Shown here piece after piece: positions 33,852 through 41,368 of a stretch of DNA of 64,000 nucleotides. Origin of the DNA: Multifurca ochricompacta. Taxonomy: Eukaryota > Basidiomycota > Agaricomycetes > Russulales > Russulaceae. The position numbers and the translations under genes were made by a program. The stretch's first letter is position 1, and every line of letters starts with the position of its first letter. The stretch covers positions 992,001 through 1,056,000 of the forward strand of contig WTXG01000004.1 in NCBI GenBank assembly GCA_022496185.1, in the 5' to 3' direction. The notes under the pieces are model-generated. The model did no database searches. It was not told where the DNA came from and saw nothing but the letters and a program-made list of their open reading frames with translations.

Positions 33852-35066
33852 CTAGAAACGACTCGTACCGTCATCATCCTGCACCAATTCCAAGTAGTCG
33901 TCAGCTACATTACGATCATCCATCCGATACGTCTCCATCTCCTGCGGGCATGCATGGGTGCGAAGAAAGCCATACGGGCCGCGCTGACCACATGCGCGGC
34001 ACAAGTCGTAGACGGGGCAGTCGATCTCTTTATGCCCGGCGTTGTGACGAAGGCACTTGCCGCACCAGCCCGACGGGTTGTTGATTGTTGGGGCCACCCC
34101 TACGCGTCGGAAGATGCAGTGTCGACTCCAGTGAAGATTGCTTCGGCAGTGGGTACACCACTTGCGGTTGAGGGGGCAATTCCAGCTGATGTGATACCTG
34201 CTGTCACATCGCCAGCAGGTTTCCCCGCGTGGGTTCTCGAGCCGACTTGGCAGCAGCGTTGGGGCAGCCCCCAGTGTTCGAGGAGGGAGAGGTCGTGCAT
34301 AAGTGTCGGCGTACCTTTCTGCGATGGTCTGATATGCGTCTCCTGCCTCCAACCTCTTCCTAATCTCGACAATCTCCTGTTCCAACTGGAACATCCCGTT
34401 CGTCAACCTCGCCATCATCTTCGCGTACTCCTTATACTGCTGGTTCAATGTTCTCCTCAGGGTGATGTTCTTCCTCAGCCTCATGACTTCTGCTTTCAGG
34501 CGTGGGAGCCTCATATCGTTCATTACTTCGTCAATCGCAAAGGCGCGGCAGTCCTCCGTGGCAAGGTGGCCCAACTGTTCATCGGTCAGCGTGTGATGAA
34601 GTCGACCCATGTACCTTTCCTCCAGATATACGGGAGCTCCATAAACCGGTCCGTCTTTCCTCATGCACCCTGCCACATCCATTCCTCCATTGGTGTAGTA
34701 GATATACTTGGCGATGGCCTTGGAACCGTCGGCCATCGTGATCTCTAGGGGGAAGTACATAGATGAGTTGGGGTTGTTGGGGATGAAAGGGAACTCGGGA
34801 GCTTCGTCGTCAATCTCCCCGTTGAGCAGATCATTGGGATGGGGCTCTTCACTGTGAGTGAAGTCGTCGTTTGGGTTTGGGGACTGATTCTTGACGCGGG
34901 CTTCTGCCGCTTCATAGTCGATAGGAGAAGAGGGGTGAGTGGATGGGTGAGCGGATGGGAAGTTTTCAACAACGGTCATCGGGGAAGCGAAGGCGTCGAC
35001 AGCGGCAGAGGCGGCGATGAAAGACATGATAGATTGTTCGGTGGTAGTAATTCGCTGGGGTAGCAT
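33852..35066 (-). CDS. Gypsy-A ORF3: zinc-knuckle protein downstream of pol
   Basis: A 404-residue open frame that starts 36 nt after the pol stop and ends about 30 nt before the 3' LTR. Residues 1-100 are Ser/Pro/acidic. About 103-165 is a compact conserved block (YFPLEITMADGSKAIAKYIY; GCMRKDGPVYGAPVYLEERY). About 180-250 is Arg/Leu/Glu-rich and could form a coiled coil. Cys/His motifs follow from 284: two canonical CX2CX4HX4C knuckles (CWRCDSRYHISWNC, CTHCRSNLHWSRHC), one with longer spacing (CGKCLRHNAGHKEIDC), and a looser fourth (CRACG...HAC). The C-terminus is acidic. No transmembrane segment or signal peptide is seen, so it is not an envelope protein. A nucleic-acid-binding accessory role is inferred from the knuckles. 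The ORF is conserved in A1 and its 3' end in A3. I know of no name for it. Confidence 0.75.
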   Translation of the reverse strand: MLPQRITTTEQSIMSFIAASAAVDAFASPMTVVENFPSAHPSTHPSSPIDYEAAEARVKNQSPNPNDDFTHSEEPHPNDLLNGEIDDEAPEFPFIPNNPNSSMYFPLEITMADGSKAIAKYIYYTNGGMDVAGCMRKDGPVYGAPVYLEERYMGRLHHTLTDEQLGHLATEDCRAFAIDEVMNDMRLPRLKAEVMRLRKNITLRRTLNQQYKEYAKMMARLTNGMFQLEQEIVEIRKRLEAGDAYQTIAERYADTYARPLPPRTLGAAPTLLPSRLENPRGETCWRCDSRYHISWNCPLNRKWCTHCRSNLHWSRHCIFRRVGVAPTINNPSGWCGKCLRHNAGHKEIDCPVYDLCRACGQRGPYGFLRTHACPQEMETYRMDDRNVADDYLELVQDDDGTSRF

Positions 35067-35102
35067 ATACTGGGGGATTTGAGAGAGTCTGGGGCCATTC
35101 TT

Positions 35103-38100
35103 TTAACTGTTCTTGGGCGCTTCTGGGTGTCGGGTGTGGAACTCCGCGATAAGGTCCGGGGCAGAGATATCTCCGGCTGGTTCCCATGAGTTGTCAGAGG
35201 CTGGGAATCCCTTCCACTTGATTAGGTAGTACAGTTTGCGCCCTCGGCCTTGTCGCTTCGAATCTAGAATACGCTCCACCTCCCACTCTTCTTCTCCGTC
35301 AATAAGGTCAGGTGGGGGCCTCGAGAAGTTTTCTCCATGCAGGGATGTTTCCTTATATGGTGTGAGCAGTCTGGCATGGAAGACCGGATGAATGCGCCAC
35401 GCAGGGGGGAGTCCGAGTTCATATGACACATCTGACAGCTTCCTTGTTATCTTGAAAGGTCCGTGACGTCGGGGCGCTAACTTGGCTGTCGGGTGTGACG
35501 TATGAATGTTCTTCCCTTCTAACCATACCATATCATTGGCTCGATAAGGCGTAAACTCTGTAGGCTTCTCGGCCAGGGTCTTTTGCGCCTTCAACAAATT
35601 CTCATTGGCTGATTTCCGAATCTCTTCCCATTGGTTGATACGCTGTGTCACTGACGGGACATTTGTTGGCTTTCCAGCCCACGTGGCTCGAGGCGTCCAT
35701 CCCATGATAAGTGAGAATGGGGAGTGTTTCGTGGTGCCGTTAGGCCAGGAGTTGTGTGCAAATTCTGCCGTTGCGAGCCAGTCTGCCCAGTCGTCCTGTC
35801 TTCCGTTGCACCAGAATCGGAGATATTGTTCGAGCCACTGATTTGTTCTTTCCGATTGTCCGTCTGTCTGTGGGTGGTACGCCGTAGAGATGTTTTGGGC
35901 AATATTCAGCGTCTTGCAGAGTGCTCTGGCGAATGTGGAAGTGAAGCGTGGGTCGCGGTCTGAGATAATCTTTTCAGGGAGACCGTAGTGTCTGTAGACG
36001 TGATCCAGGTAGAGTTTGGCCACCCCTTCTGCTGTAATGGATTCATTACAGGGTATGAACAGCGCCGCCTTTGAGCAATCATGGTCAGTGATAGTCAGGA
36101 TTGAGTCGAAGCCTCTGGAAGTAGGGAGTTTAACAATGAAATCCATTGCGATGGTTTGGAATGGTTGTGAAGCTGTTGGCGTAATTGGGAATGGTGCTGG
36201 TGGGCGTGGGTGTGACGGTTTGCGAAGATTTGTGACATCGTACGTGACGAGAACGTGACGTTTGCTTGTGTCGCGCGCGAGCCGCGCGTTTTCGATTCGC
36301 GTGACCACTCGTAACGACTTGTGACACGGGTGTGACGGGTATGTCGCACGCGCTCTGATCTTTATTCCCTATTCCTTTATTTTATTTTCCTTGCTGAGGG
36401 CGCAACCCCTCCTTTAAGTTCTGATCCTATTCTATCTCACTCCAGGGCATAACCCCTGGAGTCCATGACTACCAGGGATACTTATTAGAACCTTCTATTT
36501 AGTTTAGATCTTCTGATGTGCCCTCTTTGATGTGCCTTCTCAAAAGCTGTATTTAAACTACTTAGATTGTAGAGACAGACCTTAAGTCTGTTCTCTTGTA
36601 TCTAATACAGGTATCTTCGACTTCACAGAAACTTGCTTGAACTCCCCAAGTTGCAGCTTGAGGAGCCTTCTTCCCCAGTAGCTCTAGTAGGGCTGATTGC
36701 CACTACTCTCAACCTCGTTTCCTGCACGCGCCTCTCCTACAACATCATGGGCACTTGAAACTTGAACCTGGAATAGGTCTTCTGTATTGGACCTTGAATC
36801 TTGGACGCGCCCTGCATCTTGAGGGCTTTTGAGTCTTGAAAACGCGACCTGACGCAGCAAGTACCTGGCTGTGACAGTGGGTGTGTATTCACTTTGTTAG
36901 CCTGGCATTCGGCGCATCCCTTCACGTATTCTTCCACGTCCTTTTTCATGTTCGGCCACCAGTAGTCTCGTTTAGCGAGGGCGTATGTGTTAGCGATGCC
37001 GGGATGTCCTGCAGAGGGGAGGTCGTGGTGAAAATGGATCACCCCCCTCTTAATGTTGTCGCCACCGGTGACAACGAGCCGATCCCCGTCCTTCCACCAG
37101 AGGCCGTCAATTCTCTTTAGATTATGTGCCTCTGCCCATGTTTCGCACAGCTGTTGATTCATGTTTTGCGATACTTGGGCCCACAGATCCATGTCATGAA
37201 GGCTGATGATGGCCGTCCTTGTAAAAACTTCTTCCGGGAGTACTGTTACATCATTGTTGTCCTCTGCACCGTTATTCAGATCCGGCCGCCTTGACAGGGC
37301 ATCTGCACGAGCATTACGACTTCCGGCAATGTGCTTCAATTCGAAATTATATTCTTCGAGCTCTAGGACTTCGCGAGCAACCCGTCGACTGATTTTGTGA
37401 GGTTCTTTCCAATAGAGTAGATTGGAATGATCCGTATGAATGATGGTCTTGTGGGAAGTCCCTGCTAGGTATGGCCGCCAATGTCGTAACACTTTCACTA
37501 TGGCCAATAGTTCTCTATCCCAAATGTCATAATTCCGTTCTGCTGGCGAGAAGGTTTCCGAATAGAAGGCTACAGGGTGGAGAAGTCCCTTTGTATCTCG
37601 TTGATTCAGGATGGCACCATTCGCAAAGTGAGATGCGTCGACTTCAAGTTCAAAGGGTTTCTGCAGATCTGGTTGTAAAAGGACCGGTTCTGAGCTGATG
37701 ATGTCGCGAATCTGTTCAAAAGCCTTTTGATGCTCCTCTGTCCAGTGCCAAGGGACGTCTTTCTTCAATAATCCGTTTAGTGGCTGGGCGATCCCTGAGA
37801 ATCCTCGAACGAAGCATCGATAAAAGTTACAGAAACCAATGAAAGATCGCACGTCCTTGACACACACAGGCACTGGCCATTCCCGGACTCCTTGCACTTT
37901 CACAGGGTCCATCCGCACCTGTCCTCCCTCTAGGATAACTCCTAGATACTCTACACTTGGCTGTTCGAATGAGCATTTGGCGGGCTTAAGGTATAGATCG
38001 TGTTCGCGAAGTATGTCCAACACCTGATGCACTCGTTTTCGATGGTGGGTCAGGTCGTTTGCGGTGGCAACCAATATGTCGTCCATGTAAACCACTACTT

Positions 38101-39252
38101 CACCAGTGAGAATGAGGTCGCGGAAGATGTGATTCATCATTGATTGGAAGGTAGCGGGCGAGTTGGTGAGGCCAAAAAACATAACATTTGGCTCAAACAG
38201 TCCCTGATTCGTCTTAAAGGCTGCTTTACATTGATCCCCATCTTTAATTCGAATATTGTTGTACCCCAACGGACGTCCATTTTGGAGAACAGGGACTTGT
38301 CCCTCATGGTATCGATGAGTTCCGAAATGAGTGGTAAAGGGTAGGCGTTTTTCACAGTGTAGGCGTTTATCCGTCGGTAATCTTGAACAGGTCGAAGTTT
38401 GCCATCCTTCTTCTTGATAAAGAAGAATGGCGATGCATATGGTGATTTTGACGGTCTAATGTATCCTTTTGCGAGATGTTCTTCCAGGAACACCGTGAGC
38501 GCGGTTTGTTCTGCCTGTGACAATGGGTAGATTTTACAGTCGATTGCCGATGGGGTATCAGGTATGAAGTCAATGGCGTGATCCCATGGTCGCGTGGGAG
38601 GGAAGCGTTGCGATTCCTCCTCTGAAAACACCTTCCAGTGTCTATGGTATTCCGCTGGTACCACTTCCTCAAACGTCTTTTCCATACACCCTTCTACTGC
38701 CTTCTGCGCGAGTTCTGATGCTTTGGTAATGAAGCCATGGCTCAAATCTTCTTCCTTATTCATTCTTCGCGCTATCAAGTGTCGGGCAGCGTAGTCATAT
38801 CCCATCGATGTGATAAGGACAGGGTAAAATTCTTTATCCATGGTCGCGTCACTCCAGTTAATTTTTGGTTCAAATGCCGCAAGCCAGGGATAGCCTAGAA
38901 CGAGATCTTCGTCGCCTAAGTTGGTGACTAGGAAACGGATGACTTTTGTCACTTCCCCTACTTGGACATTGAGATCGGTGTAGTGTGTAATCTTTCCCGC
39001 TCGATTGGCAGTTCCATCGATATTCCAGATATTTTTTTCCTGGGGAAGTGCCAGCATCCCTAATCCCATGGTTTTAGCCATTCGTGGGCTAATGAAGTTG
39101 TCGGTGGCACCCGAGTCAATCAGGATGTCACGGTTGGCCGTTTTCTGTGTAGTCTCGAAATGTACTGGTATTTTCAACGACTTGAAGCGACTAGTATACA
39201 CAGAAGTTACATGTAACGCTCTTGCCCAGGCCGACGGGTTTGAGCCAATCAA
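35103..39252 (-). pseudogene. Gypsy-A4 pol (frameshifted, interrupted by a solo LTR)
   Basis: Protease DILIDSGATDNFISP near 39130; RT from KIYPLSQAEQT to FIGFCNFYRCF with YMDDILVA near 38080; RNase H with ELEVDASHFANGA and TDHSNLLYW; H2C2 finger near 36900-37060; integrase core MDFIVKLPTSRGF, IISDRDPRF and YHPQTDGQSE at 35860-36150; chromodomain WEVERILDSKRQGRG ... YLIKWKGFPASDNSWEP near 35180-35290. The frame shifts near 38265 (one base missing where A1 reads tggggctataac). The solo LTR 36212-36876 splits NTHP from RPPAPFP just after the zinc finger. Its frame is -1 to gag. It ends at TAA 35103. Confidence 0.92.
36212..36876 (+). mobile_element. Solo LTR, family D
   Basis: 665 bp from tgtgacggtttgcg to ctggctgtgaca, with the exact target repeat gtggg (36207-36211, 36877-36881). 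Plus orientation is inferred from a TATA-like tatttaaac at about 36551. It breaks A4 pol between the integrase zinc finger and core. It is related to the decayed LTR at 10480-13633. No internal region of this family was found in the window. Confidence 0.85.
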
Positions 39253-40757
39253 AAATCCTTTTTTGCGAATGCTTTTTCTACGAGGATAGCCCGCACTTCC
39301 TCACTTTCCTTCATCATATTTGCCCATATTTCCTGCGCTTTTTCTTCTTTTGTTCTTTTGTCGACGGTCAGTGGATTGTTTTGGACTGGTTTGACCACCG
39401 CTTCCGCCGCTCGCGCCCCCTTTTTCGGGCATTCTCTAGACATGTGCCCTTGCGCTTTGCAGCGAAAGCACCTCCCTTCTTTCATCAATGTCTGCCTTTC
39501 GTCCTCCGTGAGTGCAACCCGGGCTCTGGTTCTGTCAGCAGAGGTATCCATGGCATTTGGATCCCTCTGACTAGTATGCGCGGGTTTGACCCCGAAGGCA
39601 GCCTTCCACTGGTCGCGGGTCTTTCCCTTTTTCGTGTCGACCCCAAAACGCGTCTGGAAATCGAGATAGTCTTGCTGCTGTCGGCGGGCAGCATCGACCC
39701 AGGTATCCCAATCGTTGGGATGATGAAACTGGATGATGTTTTTCACCAATGGATTGGGCAACCCCTGAGAGAAGAGGTCCAGTGTGGCCTCTTCGTCGGT
39801 GTCATAGCCGGCCCTGTTGGCCAGACTTCTGAACTTCACTACATAAGCGTCAAGTTCTCCCTTCTCCATTCTAAGGGACTTGAGTTCTCGAGCGGCCTTC
39901 TGCTTGGCCTGGCCATCCGTGAATGCATCCTTAAATCTCTGGGCGATGGTTTCCCACAGGCCCTCGCTAGTGGTACGACGACCACTCTCAATTTGTTCGT
40001 TCAGCCATTCCAGTTGTTCCATTGTCCAGTCATCTACAGCATCTCCTCTAATCAGTGATAGGAAGAGGTTGGCTCGTTGGAAGGGGTTGATGATTTGGGG
40101 GACATCGTGGTTGAAGTTCTTGAAGGTGGTGAACTCCAACATAAACTTTTTGCTTTGTGATCGGTCTCCTGTGAACGTCTGTGGCAATACACCTGATAGA
40201 CGTCCTGATGGTGGGGGAATGTTAGGTGGTAGCATGGCGGGTGGGGGTGGAGGAGGAGGAGCCGGATCGGGGAGTTGGGCTGCGATGGTGGACATGTTCT
40301 GGTAAAATGGGGTGACGGTGTCGGTAGACTGTACGGATATCTGGGGAGTTGTCAAAGCAGGGGCTCTGGACGTGACAACTGCCGGTGCAACTGGGGATGT
40401 AGTCGACGCTAATACCAGTGCTTCTTCACTATGTTCTTCTACGTACTCTTCTGGTTCAGAGTCCGTAACAATGGCCGGGGGATTCTCTCTCCACAGTCCT
40501 AATCCGAATTCAGGGGGAGCGGGTCCTGTGGTAACCCAAGAGTGTCGGCTATCCGAGTATCGGATACGATACCAAACTCTTTTCTCGTCGTCGTATTCTA
40601 CCGGTTGGTATCTTCCGTCGTGATAGACGTAGTATCCAAACTCGGACTCAAAATCTTTCCAGGTGGCAGAGCCAAGTACTTGTTGTGAAAGGTCAGGCTC
40701 GTCCCTGCGTTCGATGGGTTCTTCTTTAAAGAGGGTCTGACTGCGGCTGGAAGCCAT
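39249..40757 (-). CDS. Gypsy-A4 gag
   Basis: An intact 502-residue frame: MASSRSQTLFKEEPIERRD at the start, a Pro-rich linker (DPAPPPPPPPAMLPPN), a retrotransposon-gag capsid region (RSQSKKFMLEFTTFKNFNHD; ANLFLSLIRGDAVDDW; QKAARELKSLRMEKGELDAY), then one CCHC zinc knuckle (CFRCKAQGHMSREC) and a Lys-rich tail ending FAKKDF. It encodes capsid and nucleocapsid. Start at 40757 lies 20 nt after the LTR. Pol follows in the -1 frame with an A AAA AAG heptamer six bases before the stop. Confidence 0.93.
   Translation of the reverse strand: MASSRSQTLFKEEPIERRDEPDLSQQVLGSATWKDFESEFGYYVYHDGRYQPVEYDDEKRVWYRIRYSDSRHSWVTTGPAPPEFGLGLWRENPPAIVTDSEPEEYVEEHSEEALVLASTTSPVAPAVVTSRAPALTTPQISVQSTDTVTPFYQNMSTIAAQLPDPAPPPPPPPAMLPPNIPPPSGRLSGVLPQTFTGDRSQSKKFMLEFTTFKNFNHDVPQIINPFQRANLFLSLIRGDAVDDWTMEQLEWLNEQIESGRRTTSEGLWETIAQRFKDAFTDGQAKQKAARELKSLRMEKGELDAYVVKFRSLANRAGYDTDEEATLDLFSQGLPNPLVKNIIQFHHPNDWDTWVDAARRQQQDYLDFQTRFGVDTKKGKTRDQWKAAFGVKPAHTSQRDPNAMDTSADRTRARVALTEDERQTLMKEGRCFRCKAQGHMSRECPKKGARAAEAVVKPVQNNPLTVDKRTKEEKAQEIWANMMKESEEVRAILVEKAFAKKDF
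39258..39264 (-). promoter_or_regulatory. Putative -1 ribosomal frameshift site, Gypsy-A4 gag/pol
   Basis: A AAA AAG in the gag frame, with zero-frame codons AAA AAG GAT TTT TGA. Shifting back one base gives an open path (GFLIGSNPSAW) into the protease frame, which has no ATG there. The heptamer is a known efficient slippery sequence in other systems. No downstream pseudoknot was modelled. Confidence 0.6.
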
Positions 40758-40763
40758 GGTGAG

Positions 40764-40774
40764 AGACTCGACTT
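40764..40774 (-). promoter_or_regulatory. Gypsy-A4 primer-binding site (predicted self-priming)
   Basis: On the minus strand, aagtcgagtct starts two bases after the 5' LTR end. It is the exact inverse complement of agactcgactt in the LTR (40999-41009), about 33 bases downstream of the TATA box (tatataag), where R should begin. This is the Tf1-type arrangement in which the transcript 5' end primes its own reverse transcription. Confidence 0.7.
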
Positions 40775-40776
40775 GA

Positions 40777-41363
40777 TGTTACGTCCGGTGCAGGACGTTC
40801 CACACGACTTGTGTGACAGCGTGAGACGGAGGTTCAGGTAAGAGACCAATGAGATCCCTTGGAGTGAATGATGACGAGTCAAAGTCAAAGAGGCTGTACT
40901 CTAAGACGATGGTGAGCGGAGAGTGCCAAAAGCACTGAGACAAGAAGACATTCTAGAATCAGGGGAGAGTCCAGAAGACTGGCACCGATGTATTCAATAA
41001 GTCGAGTCTAAGGTCTACAGCGTAGCTAAGACGGACTTATATACGTAAATGGATGGGCGTCTATAGATAAGGATATCGGAGTCATGTGGGCCCAAAGATA
41101 CGGAAGCGGAGGGCGTAAAGCCTAGCTTCTGATAGGGAATTAAGTAAGTGTCCGGTCTTAGAGATAAGGGATAAGAGATAAGAGATAAGAGTCCAAACAC
41201 GAGTACAGTAACACAAACATAGACAAAGGCAGTCACGGGGAGGGGAGCAAGGCACGTGATGGATCCCACGATGGAGACGTGATCTGGTAGTGAAGGGTAG
41301 GCGGCAGGGAGGGATCGTCGTTGGGTAAAAGGAAAAAGATGGGAAGAGACGGGGTTCGTAACA
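40777..41363 (-). repeat. Gypsy-A4 5' LTR
   Basis: 587 bp. Four differences from the 3' LTR were found by eye; each is a transition at a CpG (for example acgttc/acattc and atacgg/atatgg). Confidence 0.95.
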
Positions 41364-41368
41364 CATTG

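Larger units (their letters stand above)
33234..41363 (-). mobile_element. Gypsy-A4: nearly intact chromovirus
   Basis: 8130 bp with 587-bp LTRs at both ends and an exact target repeat cattg (33229-33233, 41364-41368). Order on the minus strand: LTR, PBS, gag, pol (-1 frame), ORF3, polypurine tract, LTR. Only four LTR differences were counted, so the insertion is recent. It is disabled by a 1-nt frameshift in RT near 38265 and by a 665-bp solo LTR in pol (36212-36876). Its CpG-rich sequence contrasts with A1. Confidence 0.95.

Noticed and set aside
33954..34748. 264-codon plus-strand frame opposite ORF3 of Gypsy-A4
   Set aside because: It lies wholly antisense to the conserved ORF3, which is supported by zinc knuckles and by the A1 copy. 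The antisense frame is not conserved in A1.
33852..35066. ORF3 as an envelope gene
   Set aside because: There is no signal peptide, transmembrane segment or glycoprotein-like Cys pattern; the Cys/His motifs are zinc knuckles.
39222..40058. 278-codon plus-strand frame opposite gag of Gypsy-A4
   Set aside because: Antisense shadow of gag; it has no motif and crosses the gag/pol junction.
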